Shown here piece by piece: positions 1 to 8,715 of a stretch of DNA of 64,000 nt (positions are counted from its first letter, which is position 1; each line of letters opens with the position of its first letter). The DNA is taken from contig NZ_CP070961.1 of the NCBI RefSeq assembly GCF_017086465.1, positions 186,001 to 250,000 on the forward strand, in the 5' to 3' direction. This DNA comes from Nocardioides sp. zg-1228. Its GTDB lineage: Bacteria > Actinomycetota > Actinomycetes > Propionibacteriales > Nocardioidaceae. The position numbers and the translations under genes were made by a program. The notes beneath the pieces are model-generated. The model saw nothing but the letters and a program-made list of their open reading frames with translations, was not told where the DNA came from and did not search any database.

Positions 1-1107
1 GTCGCGGTTGGCGCCGCCGGCGACTCCCGACGCGGCGAGCGCGGCCGGGTCGGTCAGGAGCAGCACGAGGGGACCGCCGGGGGCGTTCGGGTCCACCGCG
101 AAGACGGGCTGTCCGGGCGCACCGCTGGCGTCGTGCCCCGCGCCGTGCGCGGCGTTGACGGCGTCGGCGAGGTGCTGCGCGACGGCCTGGAGGTCCGCGC
201 GCAGCCCGGGGAGGGTGGTGGTCAGCAGCTCGGAGGTGCCGCCGATCTCGCCGCGCAGCCCCGACACGGGGGTGGTGGCGCCGTCCGGCCCGGTCACCGC
301 GAGCGCGAGCGCCGCACCGTCTGCGGTCCCGTCGGGCGCGACGCCACTCGTCACCGCGAGGCTGCCGGCCCGGCTGCCCGTCACGAGGGCGACGCCGCCG
401 ACGCTGACGTCGAGGCCGCCCTGGCCGTTCTCGACGGCGGTGCCGCCGGTCAGCTCGGCCAGCCGCAGCGCCATCTGGTCCCGCGCGTCGAGCAGGCCGG
501 ACGCGTCGGTGTTGGAGAGTCGGGCGGCGGTGATCGCCTCGTTGGCCGCAGCGAGGTCCCGCGCCAGCGTGTTGGTCTCGCCGACGTCGGCGAGCAGCGA
601 CATCCGCTGGTCGCCCTCCTCGGCGGCGACGTTGCGGCGCTGGGCGGCGACCGCCTCGACGAGGGTCTGCGAGGTGGCGAGCACCTGGCTGCGCACGGCG
701 GCGGAGTCGGGGTGGTTGGCCAGGTCGTGCCAGGCCTTGCGCACCTCGCCCAGGGCGCCGGAGATCCCGTCGCCGGCCGGCTCGCCGAGGGAGGCCTCCA
801 CGCGGGCGAGGGCGGCGGCGCGGGTGTCGAGGTAGGCCTGGCTGCCGTGCTCGCGGCGGGCGCGGGCGTCGAGGAGCGGGTCGACGAGCCGGTCGACCGA
901 TCCGACGCGCACCCCTTCGCCGTGGCCCTCGTAGCGACTCCACATGGCCGGCTGCGCGGGCGCGCCGACGGAGAGGCCGACGACCCGGCGGCGGGCGTAG
1001 CCGTCGGTCGCGACGTTGGCGATGTTGCCGCTCGCCACCTCCATCACCGCCTGGTGGTAGCGCAGCGCGCTGGCGGAGGTGGAGATCGAGCCGAAGGTGC
1101 CGGCCAC
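1..1107 (-). CDS. flgK: Flagellar hook-associated protein 1 (FlgK), 3' part missing
   Basis: First hook-filament junction protein, exported through the flagellar secretion system. The 369 visible codons start at GTG 1107 with a rod/hook-type N-terminus: residues SGNIANVATDGYARR match the flagellar bb_rod signature, followed by the FlgK helical core (an LLDARD stretch near residue 200). The C-terminus lies beyond the left edge. Start chosen because GTG 1107 follows the flgN stop by one base, so the two genes are translationally linked. flgL would be expected just outside the window. Transcription is probably from the FliA-type promoter in front of flgN. Confidence 0.93.
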   Translation of the reverse strand, partial: MAGTFGSISTSASALRYHQAVMEVASGNIANVATDGYARRRVVGLSVGAPAQPAMWSRYEGHGEGVRVGSVDRLVDPLLDARARREHGSQAYLDTRAAALARVEASLGEPAGDGISGALGEVRKAWHDLANHPDSAAVRSQVLATSQTLVEAVAAQRRNVAAEEGDQRMSLLADVGETNTLARDLAAANEAITAARLSNTDASGLLDARDQMALRLAELTGGTAVENGQGGLDVSVGGVALVTGSRAGSLAVTSGVAPDGTADGAALALAVTGPDGATTPVSGLRGEIGGTSELLTTTLPGLRADLQAVAQHLADAVNAAHGAGHDASGAPGQPVFAVDPNAPGGPLVLLLTDPAALAASGVAGGANRD

Positions 1108-1108
1108 G

Positions 1109-1615
1109 TCACAGGCTCCGGTCGACGAGGCGATTGCGGGCGGGCTCGGCGGTCGCGCTGCCGTCGGCGGAGTAGCCGTCGACGGAGTCGCCGAGGGAGA
1201 GCAGGGTCTCGCGCGCCGAGCGGTAGCCGGCGGAGATCAGGTGCTTGTTGGAGTCGGCGAGACGGGTGATCTCGTGCGTGAGCTGGACGAACGCCTCACG
1301 GTGCTCGGTGAGGATCGTGCGCCACGGCTCGTCGGCCGCCTCCGCGAGGGAGGCCAGGCTCAGGTTGGCCTCCATCCCGAACGCCGCTGCGGCCGCGTCG
1401 GCCGCGACCGCGCGCAGCACCTCGGTCTCGCGGATCGTCGCCAGCAGGCCGTCGATGTCGCGCGTCGCGTGCGCCAGCCAACGGCTCCGGCCGCTGGCCA
1501 GCACCAGCTGCTCGACCTCGAGCCGGTAGTGGAGCTCCTCGAGCAGCTCGCGCTCGCGCCAGAGCACGAGGGACAGCCGCTCCACAGCCGCCGGCGGGGT
1601 GTCAGTGATGGTCAC
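1109..1615 (-). CDS. flgN: Flagellar export chaperone FlgN
   Basis: Cytoplasmic chaperone family for the junction proteins FlgK and FlgL, consistent with its place directly upstream of flgK. The 168-aa protein is almost wholly helical with heptad-like leucines (ERLSLVLWRERELLEELHYR near the N-terminus), as in the FlgN family (about 140-160 aa). The frame stays open to 1831, but the upstream part is low-complexity and proline/arginine rich. I chose GTG 1615 because a FliA-like promoter ends 7 bases before it (1623-1650), which would make the message leaderless. Stop and flgK start are separated by one base. Confidence 0.85.
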   Translation of the reverse strand: MTITDTPPAAVERLSLVLWRERELLEELHYRLEVEQLVLASGRSRWLAHATRDIDGLLATIRETEVLRAVAADAAAAAFGMEANLSLASLAEAADEPWRTILTEHREAFVQLTHEITRLADSNKHLISAGYRSARETLLSLGDSVDGYSADGSATAEPARNRLVDRSL

Positions 1616-1622
1616 GAGACGT

Positions 1623-1650
1623 CCATCGGCCGCGCCGGCAGCCACCTGAG
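1623..1650 (-). promoter_or_regulatory. FliA (sigma-28) type promoter of flgN-flgK
   Basis: On the minus strand CTCAGGT (1650-1644), 12 bases, then GGCCGATGG (1631-1623). The same two boxes with the same 12-base gap recur before five other flagellar units here. The second box matches the known sigma-28 -10 GCCGATAA at its first six bases. It ends 7 bases before the flgN GTG, so the transcript would start at or next to the start codon. Confidence 0.75.
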
Positions 1651-1790
1651 GAGTTTGTGGCGGAGGCGGCGACGCCCGCGCGGCGGGTCGGGTCATGCCC
1701 GTCCGGCGGGACTGACCACCCACCCGTGGCCCGTTCGGGCCATCCCGGTCGGGACCACGGTCCTCGATCGGGCCGCGAAGGTCCTCGGAT

Positions 1791-2741
1791 GTGCTGATCC
1801 GGCAGCGGAATCGCCCCGGGGCACCAAGCATCTACCCCGTGCCTGCTAGTCCTTCGCTCCCTTCCCCGGTCCAGACCGCTGCGGTCGCCAGCCCGTCGTC
1901 CGCAGGGTCCCCCGCCGCCGCCCCGGCGACGACCGACGACCTGGTGACCGCCCACATCCCGCTCGTGGGACACCTGGTGCGAGAGGTGCTGGCGCGCGTG
2001 CCCGGCCACGTCGACCGCGACGACCTGACCTCCGCCGGCCTGACCGCCCTGGTGCAGGCGGCGCAGGGCTTCGACGCCGCCCGCGGGGTGCCGTTCGCGC
2101 GGTATGCCTCGACCCGCGTCCGGGGGGCGCTGCTCGACGAGCTGCGCGGGGTCGACTGGGCGACGCGCTCGGTGCGACGCACGGCACGAGGCCTCGACGA
2201 GACGCGGACCCGCCTGACCCAGAGCCTGGGCCGGGTGCCCACCGATGCCGAGGTCGCCTCGGCGCAGGGCATCGCCGTCGACGACGTGCTGGCCAACCGC
2301 GAGGACCTCGCGCGGGCCCAGGTGAGGTCGCTCGAGGCCGACGACGCCCACGGGTCGTACGCCGGCTCGCTGGTGTCCACCACTCCGACCCCCGAGCAGG
2401 CCTTGGTGCACGCCGAGCTGCTCGACTACCTCGCCGACGCGGTCGCCGCGCTGCCCGAGCGGTTGCGTCGGGTCGTGGAGGGCTTCTTCCTCGCCGAGCA
2501 GCCGATGGCCGAGCTCGCCGCGGAGCTCGGCGTCACCGAGTCGCGCATCTCCCAGCTGCGCGCCGAGGCGATGGTGCTGCTGCGCGACGGCATCAACTCC
2601 CAGCTCGACCCGCTGCTGGTGCCCGCCCACGAGCGGCCCGGCGGCGTGGCCGCGCGCCGGCGCGAGGCCTACTTCGCCGCGGTGGCCGAGCGGCACGCCG
2701 CGGCGCACGCCCCCGCCGCGCGGGTGGCGACGAGCGCCTGA
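1791..2741 (+). CDS. fliA: Flagellar sigma factor FliA (sigma-28/WhiG family)
   Basis: Alternative RNA polymerase sigma factor expected to transcribe late flagellar genes. After a proline/alanine/serine-rich N-terminus of about 45 residues come region 2 (PLVGHLVREVLARVPGH, then DLTSAGLTALVQAAQGFD, and FARYASTRVRGALLDELRGVDW) and region 4 with a helix-turn-helix (MAELAAELGVTESRISQLRAEA). Region 1.1 is absent, as in this family. 316 aa from ATG 1791; GTG 1839 would also give a complete protein, so the start is uncertain. Divergent from flgN-flgK and directly upstream of flagellin. The six GRCCGA-type promoters in this window are its likely targets. Confidence 0.9.
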   Translation: MLIRQRNRPGAPSIYPVPASPSLPSPVQTAAVASPSSAGSPAAAPATTDDLVTAHIPLVGHLVREVLARVPGHVDRDDLTSAGLTALVQAAQGFDAARGVPFARYASTRVRGALLDELRGVDWATRSVRRTARGLDETRTRLTQSLGRVPTDAEVASAQGIAVDDVLANREDLARAQVRSLEADDAHGSYAGSLVSTTPTPEQALVHAELLDYLADAVAALPERLRRVVEGFFLAEQPMAELAAELGVTESRISQLRAEAMVLLRDGINSQLDPLLVPAHERPGGVAARRREAYFAAVAERHAAAHAPAARVATSA

Positions 2742-2773
2742 CCCGGCGCCGCGCAGAAACCTCCCCCGAAAAC

Positions 2774-2800
2774 CTCAGGTGCCCACCCGGGCGACCGAAC
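2774..2800 (+). promoter_or_regulatory. FliA-type promoter of flagellin
   Basis: CTCAGGT (2774-2780), 12 bases, GACCGAAC (2793-2800). Same boxes and gap as the other five sites. It leaves an untranslated leader of about 60 bases before the flagellin ATG, which has its own ribosome-binding site GGAAGGA at about -11. Confidence 0.72.
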
Positions 2801-2864
2801 AGGACCTCGACGGAGTCCACGGACGGACTCCAGCTAGTGATCCACACCACGGAAGGAATCCATC

Positions 2865-3695
2865 ATGGGTCTTCGCATCAACCAGAACATCGACGCCGCC
2901 AACTCGTACCGCAACCTGTCGGTCACGCAGGGCCAGATGTCCAAGTCGCTCGAGAAGCTGTCCTCCGGCTTCCGCATCAACCGCGCCGCCGACGACGCGT
3001 CCGGCCTGGCCATCTCCGAGGGCCTGCGCTCGCAGGTGGGTGGCCTCAAGGTGGGCGCCCGCAACGCCCAGGACGGGGTCAGCCTCGTCCAGACCGCCGA
3101 AGGCGCGCTGACCGAGGTCCACTCCATGCTCCAGCGGATGAACGACCTCGCGGTCCAGCACAAGAGCGGCACCCAGAACGACAAGTCACAGGCCGCCCTC
3201 CAGGCGGAGTTCGACCAGCTCGCCACCGAGATCGGCCGCATCCAGACGAACACGAAGTTCAACGGCGACCAGCTCTTCGCGGGCGAGGCCAAGACCTTCC
3301 AGGTCGGTCACGCCAGCACGGACACGATCGACGTGTCGGTCAGCGCCCTGGCGGCGTTCCACGCGGGTCCCACAGAAGCCGCCCCGGATGCCGCGACGAC
3401 GGTCGGTGGCGTCGCGATCGACATCACCGACAGCAACACGATCCAGGAGGCGATCACCAACGTGTCCACCCAGCGCGCCGAGCTGGGTGCCATCCAGAAC
3501 CGCTTCGAGCACACCATCAACAACGTGAACGTCGCGATCGAGAACCTGTCGGCGTCGGAGTCGCGCATCCGCGACACCGACATGGCGCAGGAGATGATGA
3601 GCTTCACCCGCTCGCAGATCCTGTCCCAGGCCGGCACGGCGATGCTGGCGCAGGCCAACCAGGCCTCGCAGGGCGTGCTGTCCCTCCTCCGCTGA
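2865..3695 (+). CDS. fliC: Flagellin
   Basis: Filament subunit, exported and polymerised outside the cell. The N-terminus MGLRINQNIDAANSYRNLSV and the motif LSSGFRINRAADDASGLAIS (about residues 32-51) are hallmark flagellin D0/D1. The C-terminus has the matching half (ALGAIQNRFEHTINN-like region, SESRIRDTDMAQEMM, ending in ANQASQGVLSLLR). At 276 aa it keeps essentially only the D0/D1 core, with a very short variable region around residues 160-190. Strong RBS GGAAGGA precedes ATG 2865. Own FliA-type promoter upstream and a 15-bp hairpin downstream make it a monocistronic unit. Confidence 0.97.
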   Translation: MGLRINQNIDAANSYRNLSVTQGQMSKSLEKLSSGFRINRAADDASGLAISEGLRSQVGGLKVGARNAQDGVSLVQTAEGALTEVHSMLQRMNDLAVQHKSGTQNDKSQAALQAEFDQLATEIGRIQTNTKFNGDQLFAGEAKTFQVGHASTDTIDVSVSALAAFHAGPTEAAPDAATTVGGVAIDITDSNTIQEAITNVSTQRAELGAIQNRFEHTINNVNVAIENLSASESRIRDTDMAQEMMSFTRSQILSQAGTAMLAQANQASQGVLSLLR

Positions 3696-3724
3696 TCGGC
3701 TGAGGGAGCTCTCACCCACCCGAT

Positions 3725-3759
3725 GCCGGGCGGGTCGCGGCCGTCGCGACCCGCCCGGC
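3725..3759 (+). terminator. Hairpin terminator after flagellin
   Basis: Perfect 15-bp stem (3725-3739 and 3745-3759) around a 5-base loop, 30 bases past the flagellin stop and 43 bases before fliD. There is no U-run, which is common for high-GC actinobacteria, so termination is inferred from shape and position. Confidence 0.7.
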
Positions 3760-3802
3760 ACCACCGGTCCTGATCGGGGCCGACCGACGAGAGGGGACGG
3801 CG

Positions 3803-5125
3803 ATGGGATCGGCCAGCATCAGCGGGCTCGGCAGCGGCCTCGACACCGCGACGATCGTCGACCAGTTCATGCAGCTCGAGGCGGTCGGGCAGACGCGGCT
3901 GAAGTCCCGGGCCGCCACCGAGAGGTCGGTCGTCTCGCTCCTCCAGGGACTCAACACCAAGATCGCCGCCCTCGCGACGAGGGCGGGCGACCTGGTCAAG
4001 CCGGCCGGCCTCACGCCCCTGTCCGCCACCAGCTCCGACGCCAAGGTCGCGGTCAGCGCAAGCGCCACGGCGAGCCCCGCCGGCTTCTCGGTGCGGGTCG
4101 ACCAGACCGCCGCCAGCCACCGGCTCGAGCTCGCGACAGCGGTCGGGCTGGACGCGGCAGGCGCCGTGCCGACCGCCCTGCGGCTGGACCGGCTCGACGG
4201 CTCCGCACCCCTCGACCTCACCACCGACGGAACGCTCGCCGGCCTCGCCGCCGCGATCAACGACCCGGCCAACGCCACCGGCCTGCGCGCCACGACCGTC
4301 AAGGTCGGCACCGAGCAGTACCGGCTCGTGGTGGAGGCGGCCGAGTCCGGCGCCGCCGGTGGCTTCACGCTCACCGCCGCCGACGGGTCCGACCTGCTCG
4401 GCGGGGCCACCGTCCGCGCCGGGCGGGACGCGCAGGTCACCATCGGTGACTCGATCGTGGCCACGTCGGCCACCAACACCTTCGCCGACCTCGTCCCCGG
4501 CGTGACCCTCACCCTGGCCTCCGACGCCACCGGCACCACCTCGCAGGTGGCCCTGGCCCGTGACCCCGCGGCCGCCTCGACGGCGCTCAAGGGGCTCGTC
4601 GACGCGGTCAACTCCGCGCTCTCCGACATCGACGCCCAGACCCGGACAGGCACGGGCACCAGGGGTCCCCTCGCGGGCGACAGCACCCTGCTCTCGCTGC
4701 GGGACCGGCTCCTGTCGTCGGTGTTCGCCGGCGAGGGCAGCCTGGCCGACCTCGGCGTCCAGGCCGACCGCTACGGCAAGCTCGTCCTCGACGAGGCGGC
4801 CTTCACCAAGGCGTACGCCGCCGACCCGGCCGGCGTCCAGGCCCGGCTCACCGCCCCCGCGACGGGGTTCGTCGCCCGCATCGCCGACGTCGCCAAGGTC
4901 GCCAGCGACCGCGTCGACGGCACGCTCACCAGCGCCATCACCGGCCGCAACGACGCCATCGGTCGCCTCGACGAGGGCATCGAGGCGTGGGACCTCCGGC
5001 TCGAGCTGCGACGGACCGCGCTCACCCGGCAGTTCACCGCCCTGGAGACGGCGCTCAGCCAGATGAACAGCCAGTCCTCGTGGCTGGCCGGCCAGATCTC
5101 CGCACTCACGCCCCCGGGAAGCTAA
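3803..5125 (+). CDS. fliD: Flagellar filament cap protein FliD (HAP2)
   Basis: Caps the filament tip and guides flagellin insertion. The N-terminal ASISGLGSGLDTATIVDQFMQLE is the FliD_N signature. The C-terminus carries the helical FliD_C region (LVDAVNSALSDIDAQTR; FTALETALSQMNSQSSWLAGQISAL split across the end). The length of 440 aa is typical. RBS GAGAGGGG lies 7 bases before ATG 3803. The fliS start follows the stop by 13 bases, so fliD-fliS and the next gene form one unit. I see no clear FliA-type box before it: a weak GACCGA at 3782 lacks a proper partner at the usual distance. Confidence 0.95.
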   Translation: MGSASISGLGSGLDTATIVDQFMQLEAVGQTRLKSRAATERSVVSLLQGLNTKIAALATRAGDLVKPAGLTPLSATSSDAKVAVSASATASPAGFSVRVDQTAASHRLELATAVGLDAAGAVPTALRLDRLDGSAPLDLTTDGTLAGLAAAINDPANATGLRATTVKVGTEQYRLVVEAAESGAAGGFTLTAADGSDLLGGATVRAGRDAQVTIGDSIVATSATNTFADLVPGVTLTLASDATGTTSQVALARDPAAASTALKGLVDAVNSALSDIDAQTRTGTGTRGPLAGDSTLLSLRDRLLSSVFAGEGSLADLGVQADRYGKLVLDEAAFTKAYAADPAGVQARLTAPATGFVARIADVAKVASDRVDGTLTSAITGRNDAIGRLDEGIEAWDLRLELRRTALTRQFTALETALSQMNSQSSWLAGQISALTPPGS

Positions 5126-5138
5126 GGACAGCACCCTC

Positions 5139-5519
5139 ATGGCCTACTCCAACCCCGCCGCCTACCTGCAGGCGTCCGTCGAGACCGCCAGTCCGGCCCG
5201 GCTGCTGGTGATGCTCTACGACCGGCTCGCCCTCGACTGCCGCCGCGCCGTCGCGGCCCAGGAGGCCGGCGACCACGACGCCGCCCGCCCCCAGCTGCTG
5301 CACGCGCAGGACATCGTCACCGAGCTGCACTCCTCGCTCCGGGTCGACGCCTGGGACGGTGGCCCCGGACTCTCCGCGCTCTACTCCCACCTGCTCGTGC
5401 AGCTCGTGCGCGCCAACGTCGACCGCGACGTCGTCGCGACACGGCACTGCCTCGACCTCGTCGAGGGCCTCGCCGACGCCTGGCGCCAGGCCGCCCTGCA
5501 GGCCGCGGTGACGGCATGA
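5139..5519 (+). CDS. fliS: Flagellin export chaperone FliS
   Basis: Cytoplasmic chaperone that keeps flagellin monomeric before export. 126 aa, typical length. The family signature AYLQASVETASPARLLVMLYDRLALDCRRA at the N-terminus (the ASPxxLLxMLYD motif) is clear, with a helical bundle after it. It follows fliD by 13 bases and its stop overlaps the next start (ATGA at 5516-5519), so all three genes are probably co-translated. Confidence 0.95.
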   Translation: MAYSNPAAYLQASVETASPARLLVMLYDRLALDCRRAVAAQEAGDHDAARPQLLHAQDIVTELHSSLRVDAWDGGPGLSALYSHLLVQLVRANVDRDVVATRHCLDLVEGLADAWRQAALQAAVTA

Positions 5520-5863
5520 TCGGGCGAGTCCCCCTGGACGGCGAGGAGCTGTTCCACGCGTGGGAGCGGGCGATCGACGCCCTCGAGCGTGACGTGCTCC
5601 TGGCCGAGGGCTTCGTGGCCGACCCGGCCGGCGTGCTGGCCCGCGGGGCCGAGCTGCCCAGCGGATGGGTGCCCACCGAGCTGGAGGGCACGATCCCCGC
5701 CACCCTCGTCCCCCGGGCCGCAGCCCTGCTGCGCCGCCAGGCCGCCGTCCGCGAGCAGCTGGCGGGCGCCGTCGGCAGCGCCCGGGTCGACCTCGCCCGG
5801 TTGAGGCGCACCGCGCCGGTCGCCCGGGCGACGGGCCCGGCGTACGTCGACCTCTCCGCCTGA
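5516..5863 (+). CDS. Small helical protein in the FliT position
   Basis: 115 aa, translationally coupled to fliS by a 4-base ATGA overlap. The sequence is not one I recognise. It is predicted mostly helical, with a long central helix (ALLRRQAAVREQLAGAVGSARVDLARL) and a short hydrophobic tail. In other flagellated bacteria the gene after fliS often encodes FliT, the FliD chaperone of about 110-120 aa. Size, helicity and position fit that, but the FliT label is inference only. Confidence 0.7.
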   Translation: MIGRVPLDGEELFHAWERAIDALERDVLLAEGFVADPAGVLARGAELPSGWVPTELEGTIPATLVPRAAALLRRQAAVREQLAGAVGSARVDLARLRRTAPVARATGPAYVDLSA

Positions 5864-5963
5864 GCCTCCCGGCCGGGTGGGCCCGGCATGGCACGGCCGG
5901 GTGGTGCGCGCCGGGACCAAGGTCCCGACCTCGGGCCGCGGGCCAGGAAGTCGCCCCGATTCC

Positions 5964-5991
5964 CTCAGCGAGGAGCGCGAACGGCCGATGC
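5964..5991 (+). promoter_or_regulatory. FliA-type promoter of the flgB operon
   Basis: CTCAGCG (5964-5970), 12 bases, GGCCGATG (5983-5990). Identical spacing to the other five copies. It lies in the 197-base gap before flgB and would give a leader of about 60 bases. The rest of the gap (5864-5963) contains GC-rich short inverted repeats (for example CGGGACC-AA-GGTCCCG at 5912-5927) but no gene. Confidence 0.7.
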
Positions 5992-6060
5992 GGGGGGTGA
6001 GCACGGAACGCTCGACCCCCGCCGACGGACCGGCACCCGATTCCTCCTGCAGGAGCACCC

Positions 6061-6420
6061 GTGTCCCTGGGCATGCCCGACGCCGTGTCGTCCGTCCTCG
6101 TCTCGGCCCTCGACGGCCTGGCGCTGCGCCAGAGCGTCATCGCCGACAACATCGCCAACGTCGACACGCCGGGCTTCCGCGCCACCAGCGTCGACTTCGA
6201 GTCCTCGCTCGCGGCCGCCCTGCAGCACGGTGAGATGCCCGCCTCCGGCGTGGCCCCCGTCGCTCGAGCGACCAACGCGCCCGCCGGCCAGGACGGCAAC
6301 AACGTCGACCTGCGCAAGGAGTCGCTCGCCGCGGTGCAGTCGCAGTTCCAGTACCAGGTGATGACCCGCGCCGTCTCCGACCGCGCCTCGCTCCTCTCGG
6401 TCGCCGCCGGGGCCATGTGA
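6061..6420 (+). CDS. flgB: Flagellar proximal rod protein FlgB
   Basis: Rod subunit next to the MS ring. 119 aa. The bb_rod motif ADNIANVDTPGFRATSVDFE sits around residues 28-47 and the C-terminal helix (ESLAAVQSQFQYQVMTRAVSDRASLLSV) is typical of FlgB. Start is GTG 6061 (no better ATG upstream). First gene of a tightly packed operon: most following genes overlap by 1 to 17 bases as far as fliK. Confidence 0.95.
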   Translation: MSLGMPDAVSSVLVSALDGLALRQSVIADNIANVDTPGFRATSVDFESSLAAALQHGEMPASGVAPVARATNAPAGQDGNNVDLRKESLAAVQSQFQYQVMTRAVSDRASLLSVAAGAM

Positions 6421-6812
6421 TGGGCGCCTTCGACATGCTGCGCATCGCCAACAGCAGCCTGGGCATGCACCAGACGTGGCTCGACGCGCTGGCCCACAAC
6501 ATCGCCAACGCGTCCACCGTCCGGGCGACGAGCGAGGACGCCTTCCAGGAGCAGCTCGTGGTCGCCACGGCCCGCCCCGACGGCGGTGTCGACGTGAGCG
6601 GCATCGAGCTCGGCGACGCCGAGGGCGTCCTGCAGCACGCCCCCGACCATCCCCTCGCCGACGCCGACGGCATGGTGCGCGTGCCGGGCATGGACATGAC
6701 GGTGCAGATGACCAGCCTCGTGCAGGCCCAGCGCGGCTTCCAGGCCTCGGTGCAGGTCACCCGCACCGCGCAGGACACCTACACCGCCGCCCTCCAGATC
6801 GGGCAGCGCTGA
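6420..6812 (+). CDS. flgC: Flagellar rod protein FlgC
   Basis: Rod subunit. 130 aa from ATG 6420, overlapping the flgB stop as TGATG; a GTG at 6417 is an alternative start. N-terminal bb_rod motif LDALAHNIANASTVRATSED and C-terminal signature MTSLVQAQRGFQASVQVTRTAQDTY identify FlgC. The usual NTPG of the rod motif is degenerated (NASTVRATS) here. The next gene starts within the stop codon. Confidence 0.93.
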   Translation: MGAFDMLRIANSSLGMHQTWLDALAHNIANASTVRATSEDAFQEQLVVATARPDGGVDVSGIELGDAEGVLQHAPDHPLADADGMVRVPGMDMTVQMTSLVQAQRGFQASVQVTRTAQDTYTAALQIGQR

Positions 6813-7129
6813 TGAGCATCGGTGGCATCGAGTCGATCGGCGGCTTCATGCCGCTGGCCGCACCCGTCGTCTCCGCCCCGTCGACGGCCACGGCCCCGAC
6901 CTCCGGCGCCGACTTCGGGAGCATGGTGCTCGACGGGCTCGAGCGCCTCGAGGGCATCCAGGACTCCGCCGACACCCTCGCGGTGCGGGCCGCGTCGGGC
7001 ACGCTGCCCAACATCCATGACTACACGCTGGCCGCGACCGAGGCGGAGGTCGCGACCAAGCTGACCGTCGCCGTGCGCAACAAGGCCATCGAGGCGTTCA
7101 CCGAGATCATGCGGATGCAGGTCGGCTGA
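6812..7129 (+). CDS. fliE: Flagellar hook-basal body protein FliE
   Basis: Links the MS ring to the rod and may open the export gate. 105 aa, family-typical. The C-terminal half has the FliE pattern: a helix with DGLERLEGIQDSAD, then an LAATEAEVATKLTVAVRNKAIEAFTEIMRMQVG-like end (the NKxxEAxxEIMRMQ signature). ATG 6812 overlaps the flgC stop (TGATG). The open frame extends upstream inside flgC but has no family similarity there. Confidence 0.94.
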   Translation: MSIGGIESIGGFMPLAAPVVSAPSTATAPTSGADFGSMVLDGLERLEGIQDSADTLAVRAASGTLPNIHDYTLAATEAEVATKLTVAVRNKAIEAFTEIMRMQVG

Positions 7130-8715
7130 TGAGGACCGGGATCACCCGCGCGCTGGACCGTCTCCGCCGCTCGTTCGCGCTCTTCAGCCCGGGCCAGAAG
7201 GTCGTCGCCGTGATCGGCACGGCGGCGCTGCTGCTGGCCGCCGTCATGGTGTTCCGCTGGGCCTCCGCGCCGTCGTACGCCCCGCTGTTCTCCAACCTCT
7301 CCGCCGAGGACGCCTCGGCGGTCGTCGAGCAGCTCGAGGCGGACGGTGTGTCCTACGAGATCGGCGGGGGCGGCGGCACCATCTCGGTGCCCCGCGACCG
7401 GGTCTACGCCACGCGCATCGCGCTGTCCGGCGAGGGCATCCCCTCCGCCAACGGCGACGGCGGCTACGCCCTCCTCGACGGCCAGGACATCTCGACCTCG
7501 CAGTTCAAGGAGCAGACCGACTTCAAGCGGGCGATGGAGGGTGAGCTCGCCGCCACGATCGAGTCCATCGACGGCGTCGACGCCGCCGACGTGCTCCTGG
7601 CCCTGCCGCCCAAGGAGGTCTTCGCCGAGGAGCAGGACCCGGCCACCGCGTCGGTGCTCATCGACTCCGGGGGCCGCACGCTCACGCCCGACCAGGTGCA
7701 GGCCGTGGTGCACCTCGTCGCCTCCAGCGTCGACGGCCTCGACCCGGCGAAGGTGACCGTCGCCGATGCGACCGGCCGGGTGCTGTCCGACAGCGGGGAC
7801 GGGGCCGGCGGGCTCAGCAGCGGTCGCAACCGTCAGGTGCAGGACTACCAGGACCAGCTGGCCGCCAAGGCGCAGGCCATGCTCGACCGGGTCTTCGGCC
7901 CGGGCAACTCCTCCGTCCAGGTCACCGCGGTGCTCGACTTCGACAAGGTGGTCACCGAGACCACCACCTACGGGCGGAAGAACGCCCCGACCCTCTCCGA
8001 GTCGGTGCAGTCGGAGACCTACTCCGGCTCCGCGGCGCCCGGCACCGCCGGTGGCGTCGTGGGCCCGGACGCCCAGCTCGAGACCGGGGGCGCCGGTGGC
8101 GACGGCAGCTACAACAACTCCGCCACCGTCCGCGAGAACGGCGTCGACAAGGTCGTCGAGCAGTCGGAGACCTCGCCCGGATCGGTCGACTCGCTGCACG
8201 CGGCCGTCGTGATCGACACCAACTCCGCGGTCGCGGTCGACGCCAGCGAGATCGACGCGCTCGTGTCGTCGGCGATCGGCATCGTGCCCGAGCGCGGCGA
8301 CACCATCGAGACCTCCAGCGTCCCCTTCGACACCTCGCTCAAGGACGCCAACGCCGCCGCGCTCGAGCGCGCGGCCGCCGAGGAGGCGGCCGCCAAGCGC
8401 AACGCCTGGCTGCGCAACGGTGCGCTCGGCGGCGGGGTCCTGCTGCTGGTGTGCCTGGCGTGGCTGCGCGCGCGCCGCAACGCCCAGGCCCGCGAGCACG
8501 CGACCACCTACGTCGTGGAGCAGCTGCGGCAGGAGCAGGCGACGCGGGCCGCGCTGCAGGCCTCGCAGGTCGTGGACGACGCGCCGACCGCGCTCGCGAT
8601 GGCGCCGGTCGTCGAGCCCGTGGACGGGATGCGGGACGAGCTGGTCGCCCTCGTCGAGCGCCAGCCGGACGAGGTCGCCTCGCTGCTGCGCGGCTGGCTC
8701 GTGGAGCGCCCGTGA
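7129..8715 (+). CDS. fliF: Flagellar MS-ring protein FliF
   Basis: Forms the membrane MS ring on which the motor and export gate assemble. 528 aa. N-terminal transmembrane helix (VVAVIGTAALLLAAVMVFRW, about residues 22-41), the ring-building YscJ/FliF domain (APLFSNLSAEDASAVVEQLE; FKRAMEGELAATIESIDGV; ASVLIDSGG), a C-terminal FliF domain and a second helix near residues 430-447. The extreme C-terminus (LVALVERQPDEVASLLRGWL) resembles the FliG-binding tail. Start in TGATG with fliE. Confidence 0.96.
   Translation: MRTGITRALDRLRRSFALFSPGQKVVAVIGTAALLLAAVMVFRWASAPSYAPLFSNLSAEDASAVVEQLEADGVSYEIGGGGGTISVPRDRVYATRIALSGEGIPSANGDGGYALLDGQDISTSQFKEQTDFKRAMEGELAATIESIDGVDAADVLLALPPKEVFAEEQDPATASVLIDSGGRTLTPDQVQAVVHLVASSVDGLDPAKVTVADATGRVLSDSGDGAGGLSSGRNRQVQDYQDQLAAKAQAMLDRVFGPGNSSVQVTAVLDFDKVVTETTTYGRKNAPTLSESVQSETYSGSAAPGTAGGVVGPDAQLETGGAGGDGSYNNSATVRENGVDKVVEQSETSPGSVDSLHAAVVIDTNSAVAVDASEIDALVSSAIGIVPERGDTIETSSVPFDTSLKDANAAALERAAAEEAAAKRNAWLRNGALGGGVLLLVCLAWLRARRNAQAREHATTYVVEQLRQEQATRAALQASQVVDDAPTALAMAPVVEPVDGMRDELVALVERQPDEVASLLRGWLVERP

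Noticed and set aside
3762..3789. A seventh FliA-type promoter before fliD (GACCGA at 3782).
   Set aside because: The nearest partner (CACCGGT) is only five of seven to CTCAGGT and spaced 13 rather than 12; fliD may instead rely on read-through past the flagellin hairpin or another signal.
3308..5140. Minus-strand open frame of 610 codons opposite fliC and fliD.
   Set aside because: Shadow of two certain genes; Gly/Arg/Val-rich with no family similarity.
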